Shown one piece after another: positions 8,750 through 17,526 of a stretch of DNA of 61,203 nt. The stretch comes from Parvibaculum sp. (GTDB lineage: Bacteria; Pseudomonadota; Alphaproteobacteria; Parvibaculales; Parvibaculaceae), in the NCBI GenBank assembly GCA_019635955.1, contig JAHBYL010000015.1, positions 1 through 61,203 of the forward strand. The letters run 5' to 3'. A model generated the notes under the pieces. That model was not told the DNA's origin. It made no database searches and was given only the letters and a program-made list of their open reading frames with translations. Position numbers and translations under genes: made by a program. The stretch's first letter is position 1. The number at the start of each line of letters is the position of its first letter.

Positions 8750-9625
8750 ATGAGCCCGTCAGGCAACGAACAGTCCAGCTTGTCGCGCGAACAAGCAGCC
8801 GCACTGCTCGCCTTCTATCTGGAAGCGGGCGTCAGCGATGCGCTGGGCGAAGAGCCTGTGGACCGCTATGCGCTTGCCGATGCCGCATCTGCCGCCGCAT
8901 CGCCGCGCGAGACCGCCCGGCCCGAGGCTCAGCGCGGTGCACGGCCCGATCCGCGGGGCGAGGCCGCGCCGGATCCCGCGCCCGCGCCGCGCGCCGCCGC
9001 GCCCTCCTCCATTCCGCTCGAGGACGCACAGGCCGCAGAGAGCGCGCGCGAAATCGCCACGCGCTGCAGCACGCTCGACGAATTGAAACAGGCGCTTGGC
9101 ACGTTCGAGGGCTGCCCGCTGCGCTACACGGCGAAGAACCTCGTCTTTGCCGATGGCAATCCGCAGGCGCGGATCATGCTGATCGGCGAGGCGCCGGGGC
9201 GCGACGAGGATCTGCAGGGCCGCCCCTTTGTCGGCCGGGCCGGCCAATTGCTCGACCGGATGCTGGCCGCGATCGGGCTCGACCGGACAGGCGTCTATAT
9301 CGTCAACACCCTGCCCTGGCGCCCCCCCGGCAACCGGACACCGACCCCGGCCGAACATGCCGTCTGCATGCCCTTCGTGGAGCGGCATGTGGAACTTGTG
9401 AACCCGGACATTCTGGTGCTGCTGGGCGGCGTCTCCGCAAAGCAGATGCTCCAGACCGATACCGGCATCATGCGGCTCCGGGGAAAATGGGCCAGTGTGG
9501 AGGTTAACGGACGCTCCGTTCCGGCGCTGCCGACGCTCCATCCGGCCTATCTGCTCCGGCAACCCGCCCAGAAGCAGCTCGCCTGGCGGGACCTGCTTTC
9601 GCTCAAGGCCAGGCTGCAGGGTTAA
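8750..9625 (+). CDS. Family-4-like uracil-DNA glycosylase lacking the full Fe-S cysteine set
   Basis: Removes uracil from DNA in base-excision repair. The 291-residue protein has the motif GEAPGRDE (146-153), GRAGQLLD (162-169) and the C-terminal HPAYLLR (264-270) of type-4 glycosylases. Residues 45-90 are a Pro/Ala-rich, probably disordered linker, preceded by a short helix. Classical type-4 enzymes hold a 4Fe-4S cluster with four cysteines; here only Cys122 (EGCPLR) and Cys206 (HAVCMPF) remain, the first CxxC partner is gone, and Trp190 stands in the third position (TLPWRPP). It therefore resembles the Fe-S-free alphaproteobacterial branch typified by the Bradyrhizobium enzyme BdiUNG (recalled, not checked). 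Start MSPSGNEQ. Confidence 0.85.
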   Translation: MSPSGNEQSSLSREQAAALLAFYLEAGVSDALGEEPVDRYALADAASAAASPRETARPEAQRGARPDPRGEAAPDPAPAPRAAAPSSIPLEDAQAAESAREIATRCSTLDELKQALGTFEGCPLRYTAKNLVFADGNPQARIMLIGEAPGRDEDLQGRPFVGRAGQLLDRMLAAIGLDRTGVYIVNTLPWRPPGNRTPTPAEHAVCMPFVERHVELVNPDILVLLGGVSAKQMLQTDTGIMRLRGKWASVEVNGRSVPALPTLHPAYLLRQPAQKQLAWRDLLSLKARLQG

Positions 9626-9700
9626 CCTCGCCGTCCGAATTCGGCACGATTCAACCTATACGGGCTTGTGAGCCCCGGTTCGCCCGCTAAGATGGCCGCC

Positions 9701-11494
9701 ATGAAACGGGGGGCTTTTCACCTTTCCGCCGCGCGCGCGGCGGGCCGGCTGGTTTGTGCGGCTGCGATGGCAGCGGCGGTTCTGGCTGCATCTCCCCTTC
9801 CCGCCTCAGCGGACACCTTCTCGCCGCAGGTTACCGGGCGCGTCTGGAGCCCCGAAGTCCTCGACGGCAACGACCGCGAAACCTACCGCAAGCTCTTTAC
9901 GGCTGTAGAACGAGGCCGTTTCGCCGACGCAGACAAGCTCGCCGCGCAGCTCCGCGACAAGCGGCTGATGGGCTATGTGCTGCACGCCAAATATCTCGGT
10001 CCTCATTATCGCACGAGCTATGCCGAGCTTCGGGACTGGCTTGCCAAATATAACGACCAGCCCGGCGCGGCCGACATCTACAAGCTCGCGATGAAGCGCC
10101 GGCCGGCTTCCGCAGCTGCGCCCATGCGGCCCGAACCGCGCCGTTGGCGCCAGCCCGTGCACACGACCTACGCCGTAGACGACGGCATCATCGAAGCGAC
10201 GTCGCAGCGTTTCCGCGACATGGACGATGAAGTGCGCAAGATGCTGCGCACGGAGAGCGCAGTTCACGCGGAAGCCTATCTCCGCCGGAAGAATGCGCGC
10301 AACGCGCTCAACAGCGCGGAATTCAGCAAGGTCCGCGAGCGCATCGTCGCCTCCTATTTTCTCGAAGGCGAAGACGAGCGGGCCTACAAGCTCGCATCCG
10401 AAATCCTGAGCACCCATGCGCGCGATGTTCCACTCGCAGACTGGTATGCGGGTCTCGCCTCATGGCGTATGGGACATTATGCGAGTGCCGCTCGCCATTT
10501 CGAATCCCTCTCGAACAGCCAGCGCATCTCGCCCTGGACGAAAGCAGCGGGCAGCTTCTGGGCGGCGCGTGCCTATCTCGCGGAAGGAAAGCCCGAGAAG
10601 GTGGCGCCCCTGCTCGAGACGGCAGCCGATACGGGCGCGACCTTCTATGGCATTCTGGCGACGCGCCAGCTCGGCCGCGATCTCCGGATCGAATGGGCGG
10701 AGCCGCGGCTTGATGAAGCCTCCTTCCGGGCTCTCATCGCGACGCCGTCCGTCGGCCGCGCCGTTGCGCTGACGCAGACCGGCAGACACGACCTTGCGCG
10801 CGAAGAGTTGCTGCGCGCCCATGCGCTGATCGATCCCTCTCTCGATCAGGCCATGATCGCCCTTGCAATCGCCTATGACCTTCCCGCGGTTCAGCTGCAG
10901 GTGGCAAATGCCGCACATCTTCCAGCCACCGCCGCGAAAGGCGGACGGATTGCACTCAATGCCGGGCTTTTCCCGCTCGCGGACTACAAGCCGAGCAATG
11001 GCTACAAGGTGGATCGTGCCCTTCTCCTCGCCTTCATGCGGCAGGAAAGCGGCTTCAAGCCCGACGCAATGTCATGGGCCGGTGCGCGCGGGCTGATGCA
11101 GATCATGCCGGCGACGGCGACCCACATCACGCAGGACCGCTCGCTTGCGGGTGACAATCGCGACCGGCTGCTCGACCCGACTTTCAACGTCACGCTCGGG
11201 CAGGAATATATCGCCGAGCTGATGGGCTCGGGCGGGCCCAACGATAATCTCTTCATGCTGACCACCGCCTATAATGGCGGGCCCGGCAATCTTTCGCGCT
11301 GGCTTTCGAGCATCGACTTCCGCGGCGATCCTTTTCTCTTCATCGAGAGTATCCCCGCCGCCGAAACACGCGGCTATATCGAGCGCGTCGTCACCAATTA
11401 CTGGATTTATCGCGAACGGCTGGGACAACCCGTCGGCTCGCTCGACGCGACCGCGTCCGGCACCTGGCCGGTCTATGACGGTATCGGCCGCTAA
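9701..11494 (+). CDS. Soluble lytic murein transglycosylase (Slt family)
   Basis: Cleaves peptidoglycan glycan strands in the periplasm, forming 1,6-anhydro-muropeptides. I start at ATG 9701 (MKRGAFHL), which gives a clear Sec signal peptide ending PLPASA before DTFSP; an upstream GTG at 9668 would only add 11 residues. A long alpha-helical superhelical region precedes the C-terminal SLT domain, whose catalytic Glu449 lies in FMRQESGF, followed by ARGLMQIMPATA and the AYNGGPGN motif. Length 597 is within the Slt70-type range. It follows the glycosylase gene by 75 bases on the same strand. Confidence 0.93.
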   Translation: MKRGAFHLSAARAAGRLVCAAAMAAAVLAASPLPASADTFSPQVTGRVWSPEVLDGNDRETYRKLFTAVERGRFADADKLAAQLRDKRLMGYVLHAKYLGPHYRTSYAELRDWLAKYNDQPGAADIYKLAMKRRPASAAAPMRPEPRRWRQPVHTTYAVDDGIIEATSQRFRDMDDEVRKMLRTESAVHAEAYLRRKNARNALNSAEFSKVRERIVASYFLEGEDERAYKLASEILSTHARDVPLADWYAGLASWRMGHYASAARHFESLSNSQRISPWTKAAGSFWAARAYLAEGKPEKVAPLLETAADTGATFYGILATRQLGRDLRIEWAEPRLDEASFRALIATPSVGRAVALTQTGRHDLAREELLRAHALIDPSLDQAMIALAIAYDLPAVQLQVANAAHLPATAAKGGRIALNAGLFPLADYKPSNGYKVDRALLLAFMRQESGFKPDAMSWAGARGLMQIMPATATHITQDRSLAGDNRDRLLDPTFNVTLGQEYIAELMGSGGPNDNLFMLTTAYNGGPGNLSRWLSSIDFRGDPFLFIESIPAAETRGYIERVVTNYWIYRERLGQPVGSLDATASGTWPVYDGIGR

Positions 11495-11503
11495 GGCCCG
11501 GCT

Positions 11504-12091
11504 TCAATCAGGCCAGACCTTCATCGCCATTTCAGCGACCTGCTTCAGTTCCCTGGCCGTGGCGCCGCCCGCTGCCTGCACCGACATGCCGCGCAAGACG
11601 GTGGTCACATAACGCGCGAGAGCGGCGGGGTTCGCGGTCTTCGGCAGGTCGCCTTCGCGCTTTGCCCGTTCCAGCCGCTTTCTGATGTCGTCTTCACCCG
11701 CCTTCCGGCGCGCGGCTAGCTCCTCGCGGATGGCGCTCGATTCCTCGTCGCCGGAAAGCCCCGCCGTCACCAGCATGCAGCCTTGCGGGTGGCCTTCCTC
11801 GCAATGCTTCGAGGCGGCGTTGCAGAGTAATCGCTCGACCGCCTCTCGCGCCGTCGGCGCCGCGAGCGCCTCATCGATGAAACAGCCTTGCTGTTCCTCA
11901 TAGCGGTCGAGGGCGCGGCGGAACAGCCGCTCCTTGTTCCCGAAGGCGGCATAAAGGCTTGGTGGATTGATCCCCATTGCAGAGGTCAATTCAGCCAACG
12001 ACGCGCCGTCATATCCCTTCCTCCAGAAAACGACGAGCGCCTTGTCGAGCGCCTCGTCGGCATCAAACGCGCGGGGACGTCCCACGGCCAT
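11504..12091 (-). CDS. TetR-family transcriptional repressor of the adjacent RND pump
   Basis: A 195-residue regulator with an N-terminal TetR helix-turn-helix (ASLAELTSAMGINPPSLYAAFGNKERLF split over about residues 30-57) and a ligand-binding C-terminal domain with three cysteines (CFIDE, LLCNA, HCEEGHPQGC region). It is transcribed away from the RND adaptor and pump across a 199-base gap with inverted repeats, the standard arrangement for a local repressor that releases on binding a pump substrate. Its stop lies 9 bases from the stop of the lytic transglycosylase gene. The effector is unknown. Confidence 0.9.
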   Translation of the reverse strand: MAVGRPRAFDADEALDKALVVFWRKGYDGASLAELTSAMGINPPSLYAAFGNKERLFRRALDRYEEQQGCFIDEALAAPTAREAVERLLCNAASKHCEEGHPQGCMLVTAGLSGDEESSAIREELAARRKAGEDDIRKRLERAKREGDLPKTANPAALARYVTTVLRGMSVQAAGGATARELKQVAEMAMKVWPD

Positions 12092-12135
12092 GGCGGTATC
12101 CTCCGTGAATTTTTTTAGTTTCCGTTACATAAGCA

Positions 12136-12157
12136 CCTTGAAGGGTGGCCTTCAAGG
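12136..12157. promoter_or_regulatory. Inverted repeat, candidate TetR operator
   Basis: Perfect 9-4-9 inverted repeat (CCTTGAAGG, spacer GTGG, CCTTCAAGG) in the divergent tetR/RND gap. A second, smaller repeat GTAGC-CTTC-GCTAC lies at 12167-12180. Position and symmetry suit binding of the TetR dimer controlling both directions. Confidence 0.55.
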
Positions 12158-12290
12158 CCCATATGCGTAGCCTTCGCTACAGAATCCACTACAAAATTAC
12201 CCCTCAAAGCTCGTCACCCGCCGGCCCCTCCCCGCCCCTTTCGTGCCGGTTTTCTTGTTTCAGTTCAGGGCCTTGGCCCAGGAGTTCGCC

Positions 12291-13517
12291 ATGTCACGCT
12301 TTGCCCCCCAGACACTTCGCGGCCGCCTCGCCGCCGCCGGCCTCGCCGCATCCGTCCTCGCGCTCGCCACCGGGCTGAGCGCCGCCGTTTCGGGCGCGGA
12401 GCCCGAAGCTCAAGCCGAACTGCCGCAAGCAGCCGTGGTTTCGGTCGCGACAGTCGAACCTCTCGACCTCACCTCCTGGAATGAATTCTCGGGCCGCCTT
12501 GAAGCGGTGGGCCGGGCCGACATCCGGCCGCGGGTGGCCGGCCTCATCGAAGAGGTTCATTTCCGCGAAGGCGCGCTCGTCCAGAAGGGTGACCTGCTTT
12601 TCACCATCGACAGGGAGCCCTATGCGGCAGAGGTTGCCCGCGCCGAAGCGGAGCTTGCCTCCGCGACCTCGCGCTACGGCTTCGCTCGCACCGATCTCGC
12701 GCGCGCACGACAGCTTGTCGAGAAGGGTACGATCTCGAGGCGGACCCTCGACGAGCGCGCCAATGCCTTTGGCGAAGCGGAAGCCGCGCTCAATGCGGCG
12801 CAGGCGGCGCTGAAGACCACGAAGCTCAATCTCGAATATACGGAAGTGCGTGCGCCGATTGCAGGACGGGTGGGCAAGGCGGAAATCACGGCGGGCAACC
12901 TCGTCTCCGCCGGGCCGAATGCTCCGATCCTGACGACACTGGTTTCCGTGAGCCCCATTTATGCAAGTTTCAACGCCGATGAACGTGTCGTCACGGAGGC
13001 GCTGCAGGGGCTCAAGGGAACGGATGCCCATGCCGAGGTCAACCGCATCCCGGTTCGCATGGGGACATCTTCGTCCGAGGGAACGCCGATCGAAGGCCGC
13101 CTGCAGCTGATCGACAACCAGGTCGACATACAGAGCGGGACGATCCGGGTCCGCGCCGTTTTCGACAATGAAGACGGCAGCCTCATTCCCGGCCAGTTCG
13201 CCCGGCTCCGCATGGGCACCGCCACGTCGCGCCTCGTCCTTGCGATATCCGAGCGCGCTGTCGGTGCGGATCAGGACAAGCAGTTCGTTCTGGTTGTCGA
13301 TGGCGAGGACAAGGTGGTCTGGCGGGAGGTAAAGCTCGGCGCGAAGGTCCAGAATCTTCGTGAGGTCACGAGCGGACTTTCCGCGGGCGAGCGGATCATC
13401 GTCAACGGCCTGCAGCGCGTCCGGCCGGGCGATATTGTCGAGCCGCAGCTCGTATCGATGACACCGCCTTCGCAGTTCGCCTCGGCGGGCGACAGCACAG
13501 CACGCCAGGCGCAGTAA
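12291..13517 (+). CDS. RND efflux system periplasmic adaptor (membrane fusion protein)
   Basis: Links the inner-membrane pump to an outer-membrane TolC-type channel. The 408-residue protein has an N-terminal signal segment (LRGRLAAAGLAASVLALATG), the HlyD/biotinyl-lipoyl halves (ADIRPRVAGLIEEVHF and LEYTEVRAPIAGRVGK), a coiled-coil hairpin between them (about 100-175), and a C-terminal beta-barrel (RNRIP, GQFARLRMG). Start MSRFAPQT at 12291, preceded by CAGGAG about 7 bases away. It is followed by the pump gene after 99 bases containing a hairpin. No outer-membrane channel gene is present nearby. Confidence 0.94.
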   Translation: MSRFAPQTLRGRLAAAGLAASVLALATGLSAAVSGAEPEAQAELPQAAVVSVATVEPLDLTSWNEFSGRLEAVGRADIRPRVAGLIEEVHFREGALVQKGDLLFTIDREPYAAEVARAEAELASATSRYGFARTDLARARQLVEKGTISRRTLDERANAFGEAEAALNAAQAALKTTKLNLEYTEVRAPIAGRVGKAEITAGNLVSAGPNAPILTTLVSVSPIYASFNADERVVTEALQGLKGTDAHAEVNRIPVRMGTSSSEGTPIEGRLQLIDNQVDIQSGTIRVRAVFDNEDGSLIPGQFARLRMGTATSRLVLAISERAVGADQDKQFVLVVDGEDKVVWREVKLGAKVQNLREVTSGLSAGERIIVNGLQRVRPGDIVEPQLVSMTPPSQFASAGDSTARQAQ

Positions 13518-13523
13518 ACGAAA

Positions 13524-13551
13524 CGGCGGGCCGGATCAGGACGGCCCGCCG
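13524..13551 (+). terminator. Intercistronic hairpin between adaptor and pump
   Basis: Perfect 9-bp stem (13524-13532 with 13543-13551, CGGCGGGCC/GGCCCGCCG) and a 10-base loop, 6 bases after the adaptor stop. No T run follows, so it is more likely an attenuating or mRNA-stabilising hairpin than a full terminator. Confidence 0.5.
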
Positions 13552-13616
13552 GACACGCCCTTTCCCATCAGCGAACGAACCGGGCAGCACGCTGCCTGCG
13601 AATGAGAGATGCTGCC

Positions 13617-16600
13617 ATGAACATTTCGCGCTTTTTCATCGACAGACCGATCTTTGCCGGCGTGCTGTCGATCCTGATCTTCCTCGCGGGGCTGCTCTCG
13701 CTCCCCAATCTTCCCATCTCCGAATATCCCGAAGTCGTGCCGCCGACCGTCGTGGTGCGGGCGCAGTATCCCGGCGCCAATCCCAAGGTGATCGCCGAAA
13801 CCGTGGCGACCCCCATCGAGGAAGCTGTGAACGGCGTCGAGGACATGCTCTACATGTCGAGCCAGGCGACCACCGACGGGCTGATGACGCTCACCGTGAC
13901 GTTTGCGCTCGGCACCGACCCCGACAAGGCGCAGCAGCTCGTCCAGAACCGCGTCGCCCAGGCCGAGCCGCGCCTGCCTGAAGAAGTACGCCGTCTCGGC
14001 ATCACCACGGTGAAGAGTTCGCCCGACCTTACGATGGTCGTGCATCTCACATCGCCGAACGGCCGCTACGACATGACCTATCTGCGCAATTATGCGGTGC
14101 TCAATGTGAAGGACCGTCTCGCGCGGCTGCCGGGCGTGGGCGAGGTGAGCCTGTTCGGGTCTGGCGACTATTCCATGCGCATCTGGCTCGACCCGCAAAA
14201 GATCGCGGAGCGAGGGCTGTCGGCAAGCGACGTGGTGCAGGAGATTCGGGCGCAGAACGTGCAGGCGGCCGCCGGCGTCATCGGCGCCTCGCCGATGCTG
14301 CCCGGCATCGACCTGCAGCTTCCCGTCAATGCGCAGGGACGTCTGCAATCTCCCGACGAATTTGCCGAGATCATCGTGAAGACCGGCGAGAATGGCGAGG
14401 TAACGCGGCTCAGCGACATCTCGCGGATCGAGCTCGGCGCGGCCGAATATGCGCTGCGCTCGCTGCTCAACAATGACAGCGCCGTCGCCATTCCGATCTT
14501 CCAGGCACCCGGCTCCAATGCCATCGAGATTTCCGACAATGTCCGCGCGACGATGGCGGAACTGAAGGAAATGATGCCGGAAGGCGTCGATTACGACATC
14601 GTCTACGACCCGACGCAGTTCGTGCGCGCTTCCATCGATGCCGTCATCACCACGCTACTCGAGGCGGTGGCGCTCGTCGTTCTCGTCGTCATCATCTTCC
14701 TGCAGACGTGGCGGGCCTCGATCATTCCGCTTCTTGCGGTGCCGGTATCCATCGTCGGCACCTTTGCCGTGATGTATCTTTTCGGCTTCTCGGTGAATGC
14801 GCTCAGCCTGTTCGGCCTTGTGCTTGCCATCGGCATTGTCGTGGACGACGCCATCGTCGTCGTCGAGAACGTCGAACGGAATATCGAGCGAGGGCTGACG
14901 CCGCTCGAAGCGAGCTACCGCGCGATGCGCGAGGTCTCGGGTCCCATCATCGCCATTGCGCTCGTGCTGGTTGCCGTCTTCGTTCCGCTTGCCATGAGCT
15001 CCGGTCTCACCGGGCAGTTCTACCGGCAGTTCGCCCTCACCATCGCGATCTCGACGGTGATTTCAGCCATCAATTCGCTGACGCTTTCGCCGGCACTCGC
15101 GGCGCTGCTGCTCAAGGGTCATGATGAACCGAAGGACCAGCTGACGCGCGGCATCGACTTCGCCTTTGGCTGGTTCTTCCGCCGGTTCAATGCCTTTTTC
15201 GGCGCAAGCTCCGAGGCCTACGGGCAGGGTGTGGCGCGCATCGTTTCGCGCAAGGCCATCACGATGGGCGTCTATCTGGCGCTGATCAGCCTTACTTGGG
15301 GCGTCTTTCAGGCGGTACCGAGCGGCTTTGTGCCCGCGCAGGACAAGCAGTATCTCGTCGGTTTTGCTCAGCTTCCCGACGGGGCGACGCTCGACCGTAC
15401 GGAAGATGTGATCCGCCGCATGGGCGACATCTCGCTCGGCGAGGCCGGCGTAAAGAACGCTATCGCTTTCCCGGGTCTGTCGATCAACGGCTTCACCAAC
15501 AGCGCCAATGCCGGCATCGTATTCCTGGGTCTGGACGAATTCGGCGACCGCAAGGACGCCTCCCTCAGCGGCTTTGCCATTGCCGAACGACTGAACGAAA
15601 AGTTTGGCCAGATCCAGGATGCCTATATCGCGATCTTTCCGCCGCCGCCCGTTCAGGGCCTCGGCACGATCGGCGGATTCAAGCTGCAGATTCAGGATCG
15701 CGCGGGCCTTGGCTACGCGGAACTGGACCGGGTTCTGAAGGAGTTTCTTGCCGCGGCCGAGCAGGCGCCCGAACTCACCGGCCTTTTCACCAGCTATCAG
15801 GTGAATGTGCCGCAACTCTATGTCGATCTCGACCGGACCCGCGCGCGCCAGCTTGGCGTGCCCGTGACCAGCGTGTTCGAGACGATGCAGATCTATCTCG
15901 GTTCGCTCTATGTGAACGACTTCAACCGCTTCGGCCGGACCTATTCGGTTCGCGTCCAGGCGGATGCACCGTTCCGTGCGCGCGCCGAGGATATCGGCCA
16001 GTTGCGCGTTCGCTCGACGAGCGGCGAGATGGTTCCGCTGTCTGCGCTTGTCAATGTTCAGCCAAGCGCGGGGCCGGAGCGCGCCATGCGCTATAACGGC
16101 TTTCTCTCGGCGGACGTGAACGGCGACGCGGCGCCCGGCTATTCCTCGGGCGAGGCGCGCGCCGCCGTGGAGCGCATCGCGGCAGAGACCTTGCCCAAGG
16201 GCTTCTCCTTCGAATGGACGGAGCTCACCTATCAGGAAATCCTTGCCGGGAATTCGGCGCTCATCATTTTCCCGGTGGCGATCCTGCTCGTCTTCCTCGT
16301 GCTTGCGGCACAGTATGAGAGCCTCGCGCTCCCACTCTCGATCATCATGATCGTACCCATGAGCCTGCTGGCGGCGATGACCGGCGTCTGGATGACAGGC
16401 GGCGACAGCAACATCTTCACCCAGATCGGCCTGATGGTCCTCGTCGGATTGTCGGCGAAGAACGCCATCCTGATCGTCGAATTCGCGCGTGAACTTGAAT
16501 TCGCAGGCCGTACGCCCGTTCAGGCGGCGATCGAGGCGAGCCGGCTGCGGCTCCGCCCGATCCTGATGACCTCCATCGCCTTCATCATGGGGGTGTTGCC

Positions 16601-16841
16601 GCTGGCGATCTCGAGCGGCGCGGGCGCCGAAATGCGCAATGCCATGGGCATCGCCGTGCTTTTCGGCATGCTCGGCGTGACCGCCTTCGGCATTTTCTTC
16701 ACGCCCGTCTTCTATGTGCTGCTGCGCAAGCTGACAGGCAACCGGCCTCTCCGCCAGCATGGGGAAACGCTCACCTTCGACGAGCCGATCCCCGATACGG
16801 CGCATGGCAAGACGCCGGTCCCGGCGCCGGCGGCGTCCTGA
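13617..16841 (+). CDS. RND multidrug efflux pump, inner-membrane transporter (HAE1/AcrB type)
   Basis: Proton-driven exporter of 1074 residues that should form a trimer with the preceding adaptor. It has the N-terminal NISRFFIDRPIFAGVLS segment, twelve predicted membrane helices in two groups separated by large periplasmic loops, and the proton-relay Asp pair in helix 4 (GIVVDDAIVVVENV). The start MNISRFF at 13617 is preferred over MRDAAM 15 bases earlier because it matches the family N terminus. The pair resembles the alphaproteobacterial MexAB/Bep-type pumps under a divergent TetR repressor; the substrate range cannot be read from sequence. Confidence 0.96.
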   Translation: MNISRFFIDRPIFAGVLSILIFLAGLLSLPNLPISEYPEVVPPTVVVRAQYPGANPKVIAETVATPIEEAVNGVEDMLYMSSQATTDGLMTLTVTFALGTDPDKAQQLVQNRVAQAEPRLPEEVRRLGITTVKSSPDLTMVVHLTSPNGRYDMTYLRNYAVLNVKDRLARLPGVGEVSLFGSGDYSMRIWLDPQKIAERGLSASDVVQEIRAQNVQAAAGVIGASPMLPGIDLQLPVNAQGRLQSPDEFAEIIVKTGENGEVTRLSDISRIELGAAEYALRSLLNNDSAVAIPIFQAPGSNAIEISDNVRATMAELKEMMPEGVDYDIVYDPTQFVRASIDAVITTLLEAVALVVLVVIIFLQTWRASIIPLLAVPVSIVGTFAVMYLFGFSVNALSLFGLVLAIGIVVDDAIVVVENVERNIERGLTPLEASYRAMREVSGPIIAIALVLVAVFVPLAMSSGLTGQFYRQFALTIAISTVISAINSLTLSPALAALLLKGHDEPKDQLTRGIDFAFGWFFRRFNAFFGASSEAYGQGVARIVSRKAITMGVYLALISLTWGVFQAVPSGFVPAQDKQYLVGFAQLPDGATLDRTEDVIRRMGDISLGEAGVKNAIAFPGLSINGFTNSANAGIVFLGLDEFGDRKDASLSGFAIAERLNEKFGQIQDAYIAIFPPPPVQGLGTIGGFKLQIQDRAGLGYAELDRVLKEFLAAAEQAPELTGLFTSYQVNVPQLYVDLDRTRARQLGVPVTSVFETMQIYLGSLYVNDFNRFGRTYSVRVQADAPFRARAEDIGQLRVRSTSGEMVPLSALVNVQPSAGPERAMRYNGFLSADVNGDAAPGYSSGEARAAVERIAAETLPKGFSFEWTELTYQEILAGNSALIIFPVAILLVFLVLAAQYESLALPLSIIMIVPMSLLAAMTGVWMTGGDSNIFTQIGLMVLVGLSAKNAILIVEFARELEFAGRTPVQAAIEASRLRLRPILMTSIAFIMGVLPLAISSGAGAEMRNAMGIAVLFGMLGVTAFGIFFTPVFYVLLRKLTGNRPLRQHGETLTFDEPIPDTAHGKTPVPAPAAS

Positions 16842-16860
16842 TCCCGCCGGTGTGCCTGAG

Positions 16861-16895
16861 CCGCCGCGCCGTCTTCATGGCTGACGGCGCGGCGG
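16861..16895 (+). terminator. Strong hairpin after RND pump gene
   Basis: Perfect 13-bp stem (16861-16873 with 16883-16895, CCGCCGCGCCGTC/GACGGCGCGGCGG) with a 9-base loop, 20 bases after the pump stop. The following bases are only moderately T-rich (GCTTTGCTTTAC), so termination is likely but not textbook. Confidence 0.6.
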
Positions 16896-16977
16896 CGATG
16901 GCGCTTTGCTTTACGCCGGGACACCCTGACCGATTTCCGCTATATGATGCGGCCATCTCCCCGCGAAAGGTATTTTC

Positions 16978-17520
16978 ATGCCCGGCATCGACGAGACACG
17001 CGACTTCATCCCCCTCAATATCGCCGTGCTGACTGTCTCCGACACGCGCACAGCCGAGGACGACAAGTCGGGCGATACGCTGGCCGAGCGTATCGAGAAG
17101 GCGGGACATCATATCGCTGCGCGCCGCATCGTGCCGGACGACACGTCGCTCATTCGCAGCACGCTCAAGACCTGGATCGCGGACGACAAGGTGGACGTGG
17201 TGATCTCGACCGGCGGCACCGGGCTCACCGGGCGCGACGTGACGCCGGAGGCTTTCAAGTCGGTCTACGACAAGGAGATCGACGGGTTCTCGGCCCTCTT
17301 CCACCGCGTCTCCTACGACAAGATCGGCACATCGACGATCCAGTCGCGAGCGACAGCGGGTGTCGCAGGCGGCACTTTCCTCTTCGCGCTGCCGGGCTCG
17401 CCCGGCGCCTGCAAGGACGGCTGGGACGAAATCCTCGTCCACCAGCTTGATTTCCGCTACCGCCCCTGCAATTTCGTCGAGATCATGCCGCGCCTTGAGG
17501 AGCACAAGCAGCGCAAGTGA
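16978..17520 (+). CDS. moaB: Molybdenum cofactor biosynthesis protein MoaB
   Basis: MoaB/Mog-family protein of 180 residues, which adenylylates molybdopterin before metal insertion (in some organisms the role is taken by Mog). The conserved molybdopterin-binding signature [16 protein letters not shown] and the [12 protein letters not shown] motif near the C terminus are both present, as is the N-terminal [10 protein letters not shown]. Start [10 protein letters not shown] with AAAGG 10 bases upstream. It follows the pump terminator and faces the alcohol dehydrogenase gene tail to tail with only 6 bases between stops; no other moa genes are in view. Confidence 0.93.
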   Translation: MPGIDETRDFIPLNIAVLTVSDTRTAEDDKSGDTLAERIEKAGHHIAARRIVPDDTSLIRSTLKTWIADDKVDVVISTGGTGLTGRDVTPEAFKSVYDKEIDGFSALFHRVSYDKIGTSTIQSRATAGVAGGTFLFALPGSPGACKDGWDEILVHQLDFRYRPCNFVEIMPRLEEHKQRK

Positions 17521-17526
17521 ACGCCT

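Noticed and set aside
15063-16805. Antisense frame within the RND pump gene
   Set aside because: Shadow of the pump gene; the sense strand carries all AcrB-type motifs.
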